NCBI RefSeq assembly: GCF_900113615.1
Contig: NZ_FOPZ01000012.1
Coordinates: 33,589 to 97,588 of the forward strand
Length of the DNA stretch: 64,000 nucleotides
Source: Halorubrum aquaticum
GTDB taxonomy: Archaea; Halobacteriota; Halobacteria; Halobacteriales; Haloferacaceae
Direction: 5' to 3'
Shown: in pieces, positions 9,993-17,667 of the stretch
Layout of the letters: each line of letters begins with the position of its first letter
How positions within the stretch are numbered: position 1 is the stretch's first letter
Notes under the pieces: generated by a model
Seen by the model: the letters and a program-made list of their open reading frames with translations, nothing else
Databases searched by the model: none
What the model was told of the DNA's origin: nothing
Position numbers and translations under genes: made by a program

Positions 9993-10919
9993 TCAGGCAC
10001 CTCCGAGACCGCCGAATCCGGTCACGTCTGCCATCCCGCCCGCCAAACCCATCCCGGCCATGCCGGCGTCAAGCGGGTTCCAGAACGGGAGCCGCGGGTG
10101 CGGGACGTGGATCCCGACCGACATCAGCCCGTGGGCGAACAGCACGTACCCGAGCGCGAGGAACGCGACCCCGAGCAGGCGGTGGACCCGCCGCCGGTGG
10201 ACCGCGTCGACGCTCCCGATCAGGGTGCCGTACAGGAACACCGCGGGCATCGTTCCGATGCCGAGCGCGGCAAGCGCCAGTCCCCCCGACAGCGCCGACC
10301 CGCTCGCGAACGCGTACAGGTACGCCGGATAGAGGATCGGACAGGGGAGCAGTCCGTGGACCGCCCCGAGCCCGACGATCCCCGGCCCGTTCGCGAGCCG
10401 GTCGACGTGTCCCGTCAGCCAGCTCGTGACCCGTCCGAGCCCCGGGAGGTGGACGCCGCCGGTCGCGCCGCCGAGGACGTACCGGACGCCGACGGCCATC
10501 ACGAGCGCGCCGACGCCGAGGCCGACGACGCCGCGGACCGTCCCCGCCGCGCCGGTGACCGTCGCGGTCGTCACGAGGACGACCCCGCCGAGCGCGCCGA
10601 GCGCCGCGCCGATGAGCGCGTAGCTCGCCGTCCGTCCGAGGTTGAACAGCGCGTGCTGACGCACCTCGTATGTGGTGAGGTGGCCGCCGCGGGCGTCGGG
10701 GCCGGTCCGGGTCGTCGCCGCACCGCTCGCGCCGCCGTCGGCTCCGCCCGAGCCGTGGGTTCCGTGTCCGCCGCCGTCGGTCCGCCCCGCGTCGGGGTCC
10801 ATCCGGGCCGCGTACGTCGTCACGAGCGGCCCGCACATCCCGATACAGTGGGCGCCGCCGAGCAGACCGATGGCGAGGAACAACAGGACGTCGACGCCGA
10901 GCAGGCTGGATGGGTCCAT
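9993..10919 (-). CDS. Sulfite exporter TauE/SafE-like (DsbD_2) membrane protein
   Basis: 308 aa, polytopic. The first helix contains the diagnostic GGAHCIGMCGP motif; its Cys/His/Met residues could bind or pass copper. A Gly/Asp/His-containing hydrophilic loop (about 45-85) follows, then about six hydrophobic segments. Bacterial relatives sit beside the FixI/CcoI copper ATPase in cbb3-oxidase assembly clusters (family knowledge). The same pairing here, with a 3-bp gap to the ATPase gene, supports a copper-delivery role. The start MDPSSLL at 10919 was chosen because the upstream frame is Arg-rich and lacks haloarchaeal character. Confidence 0.88.
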   Translation of the reverse strand: MDPSSLLGVDVLLFLAIGLLGGAHCIGMCGPLVTTYAARMDPDAGRTDGGGHGTHGSGGADGGASGAATTRTGPDARGGHLTTYEVRQHALFNLGRTASYALIGAALGALGGVVLVTTATVTGAAGTVRGVVGLGVGALVMAVGVRYVLGGATGGVHLPGLGRVTSWLTGHVDRLANGPGIVGLGAVHGLLPCPILYPAYLYAFASGSALSGGLALAALGIGTMPAVFLYGTLIGSVDAVHRRRVHRLLGVAFLALGYVLFAHGLMSVGIHVPHPRLPFWNPLDAGMAGMGLAGGMADVTGFGGLGGA

Positions 10920-11026
10920 CGCGTGGTCACCGCGAGTTGGGTGCGCGTGCGGTAATGGGTTTCGTCGGATCCCGCCCGAAGGGAAGCGGCGAACCGCGAC
11001 GTGAGAGGGCGGGCGCGACCCCCATC

Positions 11027-11440
11027 TCACTCCTCGACGATCACGGCCCCGACCATCCCGCCCGTCTCGTGGGGGAGACAGACGTAGTCGTATCGACCCG
11101 GGACCGAGAACGTGTGTGAGAAGCGGTCGCCGTTCTCGAGGCGGCCGCCGAAGTCGGACCACGCCTCGCGGGCGGCGGCCTCGCTCTCGAACCCACCGGA
11201 GGCGAAGTACTCGGCCGCCTCGGGGATCGCGTCCTCGTAGGCGGTGACGGTGTGGCCGCGGACGCTCGTGTTCTCCCAGACCACGCTCTCCCCGACCTCG
11301 ACGGTCACCTCCTCGGGAACGAACCCGGTGGCGGTCATCCCCACGTCATACTGGTCGGCGAGACAGCCGGCGAGCGCGAGCGAGGAGCCGACCGCGACGC
11401 CGGCCGCGCCGGCCCGCTCGAGGAACCGTCTCCGGTACAT
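11027..11440 (-). CDS. Cupredoxin (halocyanin-like) Tat lipoprotein
   Basis: 137 aa. The N-terminus has a twin-arginine start (RRRFLERAG) and a lipobox (LALAGC), so it is probably exported by Tat and lipid-anchored outside the membrane. The plastocyanin-like fold shows type-1 copper ligands: His in VRGHTVT, then Cys, His and Met in YVCLPHETGGMVG. It is likely a small electron carrier or copper-binding protein. It lies directly upstream of the TauE/SafE-ATPase pair in the same orientation. It has its own promoter: TATTAAA near 11467-11470, 27-30 nt before the ATG, fits a leaderless start. The copper context suggests the three genes act together. Confidence 0.9.
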   Translation of the reverse strand: MYRRRFLERAGAAGVAVGSSLALAGCLADQYDVGMTATGFVPEEVTVEVGESVVWENTSVRGHTVTAYEDAIPEAAEYFASGGFESEAAAREAWSDFGGRLENGDRFSHTFSVPGRYDYVCLPHETGGMVGAVIVEE

Positions 11441-11509
11441 GTCGGTTCTGGGGGTTTCGGTCGCTTTAATACCGCGATCGCTCCCGCGTCACGGGAACCG
11501 CCCTCTTCG

Positions 11510-13303
11510 TCACTTCCCCCAGAACGGGTCGCGCTTCCGGCGGGTCTCGAGATAGCCCGAGAGCGCCTCACGCTCGTCGGCGGTGATCTCCTCTTTGAGC
11601 TCCTGTTCGAGGATCTTCGCGTGCTTCTCGGGCAGCTCCGTCCAGAGGGTGTCGCCCTCCTCGATGTCGCGGCCGACGGTGGGGCCGTCGATGGCGATGC
11701 TCACACGCTCGCCGGCGCGGGCCTCGTCGACGTCGTCACCCTGTTTCTGGATCCCGGAGAGCCCGCCGACGCGGTGGAACTCGTTGCCCTCGAAGTAGCC
11801 CACGTTGCGGTTGTTCTGGAGCGTTCCGGCGATGACCTCGACGCCGACGACCGCGGGATCGTTCTGTCTGAAGGTGTGATCGGGGAGGAGTCGGAAGCGG
11901 GACGGTCGGACCACCTTGTCGAGCACCGTCTCCTGTTGGGCGCGCTGGCGCTCCTCGACGTACGTCTCGTAGTCCTCGATCAGCTGGTAGATCACGTCGT
12001 TCGTGAACAGCTTGACGTCGGCGCTCTCGAGTTCCCGCTCGGCGTTCGCGAGGAGGTCGACGTTGAACCCGAGTATCGCCTTGTGCTCGTCCTGGTTGGC
12101 CGTCTCCGCCACGGCGATGTCGCGGGGCGCGATGTCGCCGACCTCCGCGCGCAGGATCGGCACCTCCGCCTCCCGGAGCGCGTTCGCCATCGCCTCCAGC
12201 GATCCGAGGGTGTCCGCCTTGATCACGACGCCGTCCTCGGCGGTGTCGACCTCGATCTCCGCGAGCTCGGCTTTCACCTCCTCGATCACGTCCTCGACCG
12301 GGCTGTCGCGGACGACCCGGACCGGCGCGCCCGCCATCGCGTCGTCGAGGTCGGGCGCGGCGATCTTCACCCCCGCGGCCGCGCCGACCTCCGCGACCTT
12401 CTCGAACTTCTTCTCGGTGCGGATCTCCTCGAGCGGGCGCGGCTGGAGGAGCGCGCGCACCTCGGTGACGATCGGGTCGGCCTGCCCGCCGACGACGACC
12501 CGGTCGCCGTTCCTCACCACGCCGTCGTACACCACGGTGTCGACGGTCGCGCCGAACCCCCGCTCGTCTTTGACCTCGAGGACGGTCCCCTCGCCGGGAC
12601 CGAACACGTCGATCTCCATCTCCTCCTTCATGAACCGCTGGGAGAGCCCCATCAGCACCGCGAGCAGGTCGGGTATCCCCTCGGCGGTGAGCGCGGAGAC
12701 CGGGACGACCCCGATGTTCTTCTGGAAGTCCTGAACCCGCCAGTAGAGGTCCGCCGAGAAGCCGGCGTCGGAGAGCTGGCCGATTATCTCGTAGAGCTTC
12801 TCGTTGAGCATCGACTCCGCGCGCTCCGACTGCGCCTCGAGGCTCCGCTGGATCGGCTCGCCCTCCTGGGGGTTCCAGCCGGGCGTCGTGTCCACCTTGT
12901 TGGCGGCGACGACGAACGGGGTGCCCGTGCGCCGGAGGATGTCGATCGCCTCCTCGGTCTGCGGCTGGAAGCCGTCGTTGACGTCGACGACGAGCACCGC
13001 GATGTCGGCGAGTGCGCCCCCGCGGGCGCGCAGCGTCGAGAAGGAGTGGTGACCCGGCGTGTCGATGAAGAGCAGCCCGGGCAGGTCGAAGTCGTCCGGG
13101 TTCACGAGCTCGCCCGCCATCGTCGAGATCGTCGAGAGCGGGATGTCGGTCGCGCCGATGTGCTGGGTGATCGCGCCGGCCTCGCCCTCGCTCACCGCGG
13201 AGCCGCGGATCTCGTCGAGGAGGCTCGTCTTCCCGTGGTCGACGTGGCCGAGCACGGCGACGATCGGCGTCCGAAGGGTGTCCGCGTGTGTGTCGTCAGT
13301 CAT
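11510..13303 (-). CDS. infB: Translation initiation factor IF-2/aIF5B
   Basis: 597 aa, the normal length for archaeal aIF5B (no long bacterial N-terminal extension). The GTPase domain begins at once: G1 [10 protein letters not shown]3 DTPGHHSF and G4 NKVDTTPG. The beta-barrel domain II and the C-terminal aIF5B-specific helices follow. It promotes ribosomal subunit joining after start-codon selection. It is divergent from the PRC-barrel/nob1 pair, with separate TATA elements in a 143-bp gap. The TATA near 13352-13361 implies a leader of roughly 28 nt, longer than most messages in this window. Confidence 0.98.
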   Translation of the reverse strand: MTDDTHADTLRTPIVAVLGHVDHGKTSLLDEIRGSAVSEGEAGAITQHIGATDIPLSTISTMAGELVNPDDFDLPGLLFIDTPGHHSFSTLRARGGALADIAVLVVDVNDGFQPQTEEAIDILRRTGTPFVVAANKVDTTPGWNPQEGEPIQRSLEAQSERAESMLNEKLYEIIGQLSDAGFSADLYWRVQDFQKNIGVVPVSALTAEGIPDLLAVLMGLSQRFMKEEMEIDVFGPGEGTVLEVKDERGFGATVDTVVYDGVVRNGDRVVVGGQADPIVTEVRALLQPRPLEEIRTEKKFEKVAEVGAAAGVKIAAPDLDDAMAGAPVRVVRDSPVEDVIEEVKAELAEIEVDTAEDGVVIKADTLGSLEAMANALREAEVPILRAEVGDIAPRDIAVAETANQDEHKAILGFNVDLLANAERELESADVKLFTNDVIYQLIEDYETYVEERQRAQQETVLDKVVRPSRFRLLPDHTFRQNDPAVVGVEVIAGTLQNNRNVGYFEGNEFHRVGGLSGIQKQGDDVDEARAGERVSIAIDGPTVGRDIEEGDTLWTELPEKHAKILEQELKEEITADEREALSGYLETRRKRDPFWGK

Positions 13304-13349
13304 GAGAATCGCCCCCGAGAAGGTGGTTGCCTCCAGTTCGGCTCGGCCG

Positions 13350-13424
13350 TCAGTTAAGCCTTTCAGAACGCGCTCGCCATCGGGCGCGTCCGTCGGGCGT
13401 CCGACGGCCCGTGGCGTTTAATAC
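13350..13424. promoter_or_regulatory. Divergent promoters of infB and the PRC-barrel gene
   Basis: Two T/A-rich elements lie in the 143-bp gap. One reads GGCTTAACTG on the minus strand near 13352-13361 and would drive infB. The other reads GTTTAATACC on the plus strand near 13417-13425, 27 nt before the PRC-barrel ATG. Assigned by sequence and spacing only. Confidence 0.6.
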
Positions 13425-13446
13425 CGTCGACCGGAAGTGTGCGCAC

Positions 13447-13692
13447 ATGGCGAACATCTTGGCGGAGAACCTGTCGGGGAAGGCGGTGATGGGTTCGGAC
13501 GGGACCGAACTGGGCGATCTGTACAACATCACGATGGACCTGAAATCGGGACAGCTCCACCACCTGCTCGTGAGCCCGCACGAACAGCTCAACCCCGAGC
13601 GCGTGGCGTTCGACGTCGACGAAACGGGGCGACTCCGGGTACCGGTCGGGAACGTCCGGGCGGTGAAGGACTACATCGTCGTCGGCCGCTGA
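13447..13692 (+). CDS. PRC-barrel domain protein (candidate CdpB-type cell division protein)
   Basis: 81 aa consisting of a single PRC-barrel: MANILAENLSGKAVMGSDG, then LGDLYNITMDLKSGQ, ending in VKDYIVVGR. Small archaeal PRC-barrel proteins include CdpB family members, which bind SepF and tune FtsZ-based division in Haloferax (family knowledge). Others are uncharacterised RNA-metabolism proteins. The stop codon overlaps the nob1 start (ATGA at 13692), so the two are translationally coupled, and infB is divergent. Linkage to ribosome genes could reflect co-regulation rather than function. The TATA element at about 13420 is 27 nt upstream, giving a leaderless start. Confidence 0.85.
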   Translation: MANILAENLSGKAVMGSDGTELGDLYNITMDLKSGQLHHLLVSPHEQLNPERVAFDVDETGRLRVPVGNVRAVKDYIVVGR

Positions 13693-14150
13693 TGAGAGTT
13701 CTCGACACGTCCGCGTTCATCCACGAGTACACCACCGACGACCCCGTGGTCTCCGTCCCGGAGGTCCACGACGAACTCCAGGGCGAGACCGCGCTCCGGT
13801 TCGACGCGATGGAGGGCTCGGGGATGACGATCCACGTGCCGGCCCCGGAGGCGGTGACGAACGTCCAGCGCGCGGCCCGCGGCTCCGGCGACGCCGCGGA
13901 GCTGTCCGAGACCGACGTACGACTGATCGCGACCGCCCTCGAGCTCGACGCCACCCTCGTCACCGACGACTACGCGATGCAGAACGTCGCCGAGCGGCTC
14001 GATCTGGGCGTCGAACCCATCGCTCGCGACGGGATCACGGAGGAGCGGGAGTGGCGGTTCCAGTGTGTCGGCTGTAGCCGGACCTTCGAGGAGAACCGCG
14101 AGCGCTGTCCGATCTGCGGCAGCGACCTCACGCGAAAGAACCCGGCGTAG
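13692..14150 (+). CDS. nob1: Nob1-like rRNA maturation endonuclease (PIN plus zinc ribbon)
   Basis: 152 aa. An N-terminal PIN domain (about 1-105) has acidic residues in VLDTSAFI, ELSETDVRLIA and LVTDDYAM. A C-terminal zinc ribbon has two Cys pairs, CVGC and CPIC. This is the archaeal Nob1 layout; Nob1 cleaves the 3' end of precursor 16S rRNA. The start at 13692 overlaps the preceding stop by the ATGA arrangement. It is almost certainly co-transcribed with the PRC-barrel gene. Confidence 0.93.
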   Translation: MRVLDTSAFIHEYTTDDPVVSVPEVHDELQGETALRFDAMEGSGMTIHVPAPEAVTNVQRAARGSGDAAELSETDVRLIATALELDATLVTDDYAMQNVAERLDLGVEPIARDGITEEREWRFQCVGCSRTFEENRERCPICGSDLTRKNPA

Positions 14151-14210
14151 TCGGAGATCGAGAAGTAGGTTTCGGCGTAGTCGGCGGAACGAGAGCCGTT
14201 CCGGCCGGCC

Positions 14211-15209
14211 TCAGTCGGCCGGCTCCGATTCGGCGTCGGCGTCGACCGCGCCGCTCGAGGCCGACGCGACGGGGTCCGTGTCGGCCTCCGGAACGGCCTC
14301 GTTTTCCGGGAGTTCCTCGGCGACGACGTCGAGTTCGCTCCGCGGCAGCCGCCCGCGGAGCCGGCCCGCCACCCGGCGCGCCTCCGCCAGTTCGACCTCG
14401 GCGACCGCTCGCACCAGGGCCGCGGCGCGTTCCGCACGGGCACGCTGCCAGGACTCCTCTCGAGCCTGGTACGTCCGGATGGCGCGCATGAAGTCCACCT
14501 CCGAGAACTCGGGCCAGTAGGGCGTACAGAAGTAGACGGCCGCCTCGTTGCCGTTGGCGTGCCACGGCAGGAAGTTCGAGGTGCGCTCGTCGCCGCCGGT
14601 GCGGACGATGAGGTCCACGTCGCGGATCGGGCGGTCGTAGAGCCGGCGCTCGACCGTCTCGACGTCCACGTCCGCGGGGTCGAGTTCCCCGTCCGCGACC
14701 TCGCCGGCGACGCCGCGGGCCGCGTCGAGCAGCTCCGTCCGGCCGCCGTACGCCAAGGCGACGTTGAGCGTGAATCGGTCGTTGTCGGCGGTGCGCTCCT
14801 CGGCGTAGTCGACCGCGTCGCGGACCCGCGGCGGGAGCCGGTCGACGTCGCCGATGGCCCGGACCTGGACGCCCTGGTCGTGGACGCGGTCCGCGTCGGC
14901 GAACTCCAACAGCTTGGCCTCGAGGAGGTCGAAGAGCGGCTCGAGTTCCTCGTCCGGTCGCTCGAAGTTCTCCGTCGAGAAGGCGTACAGCGTCAGCTCC
15001 GAGACGCCGAGGTCCGCACACCAGTCGAGGACGCGCTCGGTGGTGTTCGCGCCGGCACGATGGCCGTCGGGCGCGTCGTCGCCGCGCTTGCGGGCGTACC
15101 GCCGGTTCCCGTCCTGAATGACGGCGACGTGGGTCGGGACCGTCTCGACCCGGCGGTGGAGGTACCGCAGGTACGCGCGTTCGACGGCCGAGCGGAGCCG
15201 GTCCAGCAT
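14211..15209 (-). CDS. uppS: Cis-prenyltransferase (undecaprenyl/polyprenyl diphosphate synthase family)
   Basis: 332 aa. Conserved motifs of cis-prenyltransferases are in order: QDGNRRYARKRG with the catalytic Asp, TLYAFSTENFERP, and DLIVRTGGDERTSNFLPWH. It condenses isopentenyl diphosphate onto an allylic primer. In haloarchaea this makes the dolichol-type lipid carriers for N-glycosylation (family knowledge; product length inferred). The C-terminal 60-70 residues are an Ala/Glu/Asp-rich extension outside the catalytic fold. The start MLDRL at 15209 is supported by a TATA element near 15235. Haloarchaea often carry two paralogues, so number 1 or 2 cannot be assigned here. Confidence 0.93.
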   Translation of the reverse strand: MLDRLRSAVERAYLRYLHRRVETVPTHVAVIQDGNRRYARKRGDDAPDGHRAGANTTERVLDWCADLGVSELTLYAFSTENFERPDEELEPLFDLLEAKLLEFADADRVHDQGVQVRAIGDVDRLPPRVRDAVDYAEERTADNDRFTLNVALAYGGRTELLDAARGVAGEVADGELDPADVDVETVERRLYDRPIRDVDLIVRTGGDERTSNFLPWHANGNEAAVYFCTPYWPEFSEVDFMRAIRTYQAREESWQRARAERAAALVRAVAEVELAEARRVAGRLRGRLPRSELDVVAEELPENEAVPEADTDPVASASSGAVDADAESEPAD

Positions 15210-15342
15210 GGTCGGCGTAACGCCGCCCGGTCGTATGTAGCTTGTCGTTCGTCCTCGTTGACAGTCGCTCTCGCTGGCAGGGACGCGGTCGCGTCCTGAC
15301 GCCGCCGAAACCGTTATTCGCCGATCGGTGGATGATACGGGC

Positions 15343-15708
15343 GTGAACGCCGCGTACGTCTTTCGCGTCGCCTTCCGACTCGATCCCGACGGGGCGAGCG
15401 CCGACCCGGATCGCTTCGAGACGACGGTGGAGATCCCCGCGGTCGAACCGGGCGAGGAGGGGTGGCTGCTCTTTCGCGACCGGCTCTGGCGCGGCGAGGT
15501 CGGCGACGCACCGTCCGCCCGCCGGTTCCTCGGCGAGCGGCTCGGCGTCGAGGTGGTCGAAGTCGACTTTCGCGAACTCCGGACCGACCGGACGTACCTC
15601 GAGGCGCTCGAGACCGAGATCGCCGCGGATCCGGACCGGTTCAACGCCGACGACGTCGACGAGGTCCTTCACAAGTACCTCGGGTCGTCGATCCACGTTC
15701 GGGAGTAG
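15343..15708 (+). CDS. LWR-salt protein
   Basis: 121 aa. Carries the LLFRDRLWRGEVGD segment typical of the small haloarchaeal LWR-salt family, whose function is unknown. The protein is acidic and single-domain, with no signal peptide. The GTG at 15343 is preferred over an ATG at 15328 because a TTATT element centred at 15316 is 27 nt upstream, the spacing of leaderless starts elsewhere in the window. The gene is divergent from uppS. Confidence 0.82.
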   Translation: MNAAYVFRVAFRLDPDGASADPDRFETTVEIPAVEPGEEGWLLFRDRLWRGEVGDAPSARRFLGERLGVEVVEVDFRELRTDRTYLEALETEIAADPDRFNADDVDEVLHKYLGSSIHVRE

Positions 15709-15720
15709 TGCCGCGGCGAC

Positions 15721-15792
15721 GCCACGACCGTCACCACCGTCACGGTCGCCACCACGGTCACGACCGCCACGACCGCTACGACCGCTACGATA
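15721..15792 (+). repeat. Eight tandem 9-bp units ending in a TATA box
   Basis: Consecutive 9-bp units of consensus G-Y-Y-A-C-G-A-C-C run in register from 15721, including GCCACGACC, GTCACGACC and GCTACGACC. The last unit degenerates into the TATATAT element at 15791-15797. The block fills most of the gap between the LWR-salt gene and the next gene. Confidence 0.85.
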
Positions 15793-15800
15793 TATATCGG
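15791..15800 (+). promoter_or_regulatory. Strong TATA box of the small membrane protein gene
   Basis: TATATAT at 15791-15797 is centred 27 nt before the GTG at 15821 and directly abuts the 9-bp tandem repeats. The BRE position is therefore supplied by a repeat unit. Confidence 0.7.
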
Positions 15801-15820
15801 GCCGACCCGTGGTTCCGGCC

Positions 15821-16138
15821 GTGAGCCCTCCACCCGACGACGCGGCCGAGACCCGCGATCGGCCGTCCGATGACGACTCCGGAGACGCGCCGGGCGTCGA
15901 CGCGACGACCCGTTACTGGATCGTCCGCAAGGCGGTCGAGGACGCGTTGATGAACGTGTTCTGGACGATCGTGTCGCTCGCGCTCGCCGTCGCGCTGCTC
16001 TGGTTCGGCGTGATCGCGGCGATCGGCGCGGTCGACGGGTCGCTCCTCATGATCCCCATCGCGGTCGCCCTGCTCGGGCTGGCCGTCGTCACGTTCGCCG
16101 TCGCGCTCGAGGTCCCGCTCCCGTTCGTCGGCGACTGA
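15821..16138 (+). CDS. Small membrane protein, two transmembrane segments
   Basis: 105 aa, not recognised. An acidic N-terminus (about 1-35, Asp/Pro-rich) precedes two hydrophobic helices, at about 48-68 and 75-95, joined by a short GAVDGS turn. A two-helix hairpin with cytosolic N-terminus is likely. The GTG at 15821 was chosen over the GTG at 15809 because it lies 27 nt from the TATA box centre. There is no operon partner; the HAD gene downstream has its own TATA element. Confidence 0.7.
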   Translation: MSPPPDDAAETRDRPSDDDSGDAPGVDATTRYWIVRKAVEDALMNVFWTIVSLALAVALLWFGVIAAIGAVDGSLLMIPIAVALLGLAVVTFAVALEVPLPFVGD

Positions 16139-16197
16139 CGCTCGCTCGGCGGCGTCGCCACAACGCACTTATCGGGTCGGGGCCTACGGGAGACTCC

Positions 16198-16848
16198 ATG
16201 GTCCTCGCCGAGTACGACTTCCACCTGTTCGACCTCGACGGGACGCTCGTCGACGCGGAGTGGGCGTACACCCGCGGCGTGTTCGACCGCGTCGGCGACC
16301 GCCTCGGCCGGCGCTTCACGGACCGCGAGGCGTACGTCCTCTGGCACGGGCTCGGCGGTTCACGCGGCGAGACCCTCCGCGGGATGGGCGTCGACCCCGA
16401 CCGGTTCTGGCCGGCGTTTCACGACGTGGAGGACCCGATCGCCCGCGCGGAGGCGACGTACCTCCACGACGACGCGGCCCGGCTGCTCGACCGGCTCGAC
16501 GCCGTGAACCGGCCGGTCGGGCTCGTCACCCACTGCCAGCGGTTCCTCGCCGAGCCCGTCCTCGACCGGCTCGATCTCGGCTCCCGGTTCGACGCGATCG
16601 TCTGTTGTACCGACGAGACCGGCTGGAAGCCCGACCCGGACCCCTTGGAGGTCGCGATGGACGCGATGGGAGTCGATCCCCGCGACCGGGGGTATTACGC
16701 CGGCGACGGCGAGAGCGACGTGGGCGCGGCCTGGAACGCGGGACTCGACGCGGTCCACGTCGAGCGCGTCGGCCACGCGGACCGGGGACGGTGCGTGCTC
16801 GGCGACCGCCGCGTGGAGGGGTTCGACGAGCTGTTGGAAGCGACCTGA
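16198..16848 (+). CDS. HAD-superfamily phosphatase (phosphoglycolate phosphatase-like)
   Basis: 216 aa. HAD motifs are in order: I FDLDGTLVD (nucleophile and acid Asp), II around VTHCQR, III Lys in GWKPDPDP, IV GDGESDVGAAWNAG. The cap between motifs I and II is helical, as in subclass I (Gph/PGP-like) enzymes. The substrate is unknown; small phosphate esters are likely. The start at 16198 is 27 nt downstream of a TTATC element near 16170. Confidence 0.9.
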   Translation: MVLAEYDFHLFDLDGTLVDAEWAYTRGVFDRVGDRLGRRFTDREAYVLWHGLGGSRGETLRGMGVDPDRFWPAFHDVEDPIARAEATYLHDDAARLLDRLDAVNRPVGLVTHCQRFLAEPVLDRLDLGSRFDAIVCCTDETGWKPDPDPLEVAMDAMGVDPRDRGYYAGDGESDVGAAWNAGLDAVHVERVGHADRGRCVLGDRRVEGFDELLEAT

Positions 16849-16891
16849 ACGCCGTATCGCTTTTCTTCGACGATGTCTTCGATCGCGGTGG

Positions 16892-17050
16892 CGCGCGCGA
16901 AACGAGCGGCGGAGCCGCGAGTCGCGCGCGAGGGAGTCGCGAACGCTTGAAAAGCGTGAGCGACAGCGAGGCGCTCCGCGCCTCTGGCAACCGGCGCGAA
17001 GCGCCGGTGACGAGGTTGGGGAGGGGTGAGGCGCGGTACGGGAACCGCGC
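16892..17050. repeat. Cluster of consecutive stem-loops
   Basis: Five inverted repeats lie head to tail. 16892-16930: 9-bp arms CGCGCGCGA/TCGCGCGCG enclosing a nested GCGGC-GGA-GCCGC. 16943-16957: ACGCTT-GAA-AAGCGT. 16968-16984: GAGGCG-N5-CGCCTC. 16990-17008: ACCGGCGC-GAA-GCGCCGGT, 8-bp arms. 17031-17050: GCGCGGT-N6-ACCGCGC. Two loops are GAA. The array fills the gap after the HAD gene. It could be a structured RNA, a terminator set, or a REP-like dispersed palindromic element. Confidence 0.8.
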
Positions 17051-17052
17051 CC

Positions 17053-17144
17053 GTGACTTCCGCAAGTGACTCGTCGTGACTTCCGCGAGGGATCCGTCGT
17101 GACTTCCGTGAGGACCCGACCGTGACTTCCTCCGGTTCTCGGGT
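17053..17144 (+). repeat. Four direct repeats with exact 23-bp period
   Basis: GTGACTTCC begins at 17053, 17076, 17099 and 17122, each exactly 23 bp apart. The rest of the unit is partly conserved (CGCGAGG-like then CCGTC). The block directly follows the stem-loop cluster and lies about 40-130 bp upstream of the PadR gene start. Together with 16849-16891, which shows no gene or signal I can name, these elements account for the 338-bp gap. Confidence 0.85.
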
Positions 17145-17153
17145 GTCGACCGA

Positions 17154-17169
17154 AACCGTCGTGGCGGTT
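17154..17169 (+). promoter_or_regulatory. Inverted repeat at the PadR promoter position
   Basis: AACCG-TCGTGG-CGGTT is centred about 25 nt before the PadR ATG at 17187, where a TATA element would be expected. No clear TATA is visible. It could be an autoregulatory operator. Weak: the arms are 5 bp. Confidence 0.35.
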
Positions 17170-17186
17170 CGACCGGAACACGGGGT

Positions 17187-17597
17187 ATGACGAAGTGGTT
17201 CCACAGCGGGCGGCGGCGCGACTGCTGTGTGCTGGTGTACGAGGCCGGCGAACTGCGGGCACAGTCGCTCAAGAGTCGGCTCGAGTCCCACTACGACGAG
17301 CGGATCGACCCCCAGAGCTTCTACGCGACCCTCTCAGCCCTGGTCGAGGCCGGCTACCTCACCCGCCGTGCCGAGGGCCTCGCCGACGTCTACACGCTCA
17401 CCGACGCCGGCGAGGTCGCCCTCCTCGACCACTACGAGTGGATCTCCGAGCGCGTCGCGGCCGGAAACGAGCGGATCGACGAAGGCGGGAACGACGCCGA
17501 CGGAATCGTCGGAAACGACGACGACGCCACGGACGCCGGAGTCGACGACGCAAACCGAATCACCGGAGTCGACGACTCCCGAGACGACGCCGAGTGA
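17187..17597 (+). CDS. PadR-family winged-helix transcriptional regulator
   Basis: 136 aa. The wHTH domain (about 1-90) reads through LKSRLESHYDERIDPQSFYATLSALVEAGYL and the wing VYTLTDAGE, the PadR pattern. The C-terminal 45 residues are Asp/Gly/Asn-rich low complexity with no recognisable dimerisation helix. The ligand and targets are unknown. It is preceded by an unusually structured 338-bp intergenic element and followed 70 bp later by nikR, which has its own AT-rich promoter. Confidence 0.85.
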   Translation: MTKWFHSGRRRDCCVLVYEAGELRAQSLKSRLESHYDERIDPQSFYATLSALVEAGYLTRRAEGLADVYTLTDAGEVALLDHYEWISERVAAGNERIDEGGNDADGIVGNDDDATDAGVDDANRITGVDDSRDDAE

Positions 17598-17667
17598 ACC
17601 GCTACCGACGCCGGCAGCGACGCGGCCGACCTAAAGGATTAACAACATCGAGGGAGTAAATTAATAT

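Noticed and set aside
15462..15824. Open frame with His/Arg/Asp-rich repeats across the 9-bp tandem repeat
   Set aside because: Shadow of the LWR-salt gene plus translation of the DNA repeat; no start signal.
16849..17290. Minus-strand open frames over the hairpin/repeat array
   Set aside because: They translate the 23-bp repeat (recurring EVT/SRKSRR-like strings) and run into the PadR gene; no promoter or start context.
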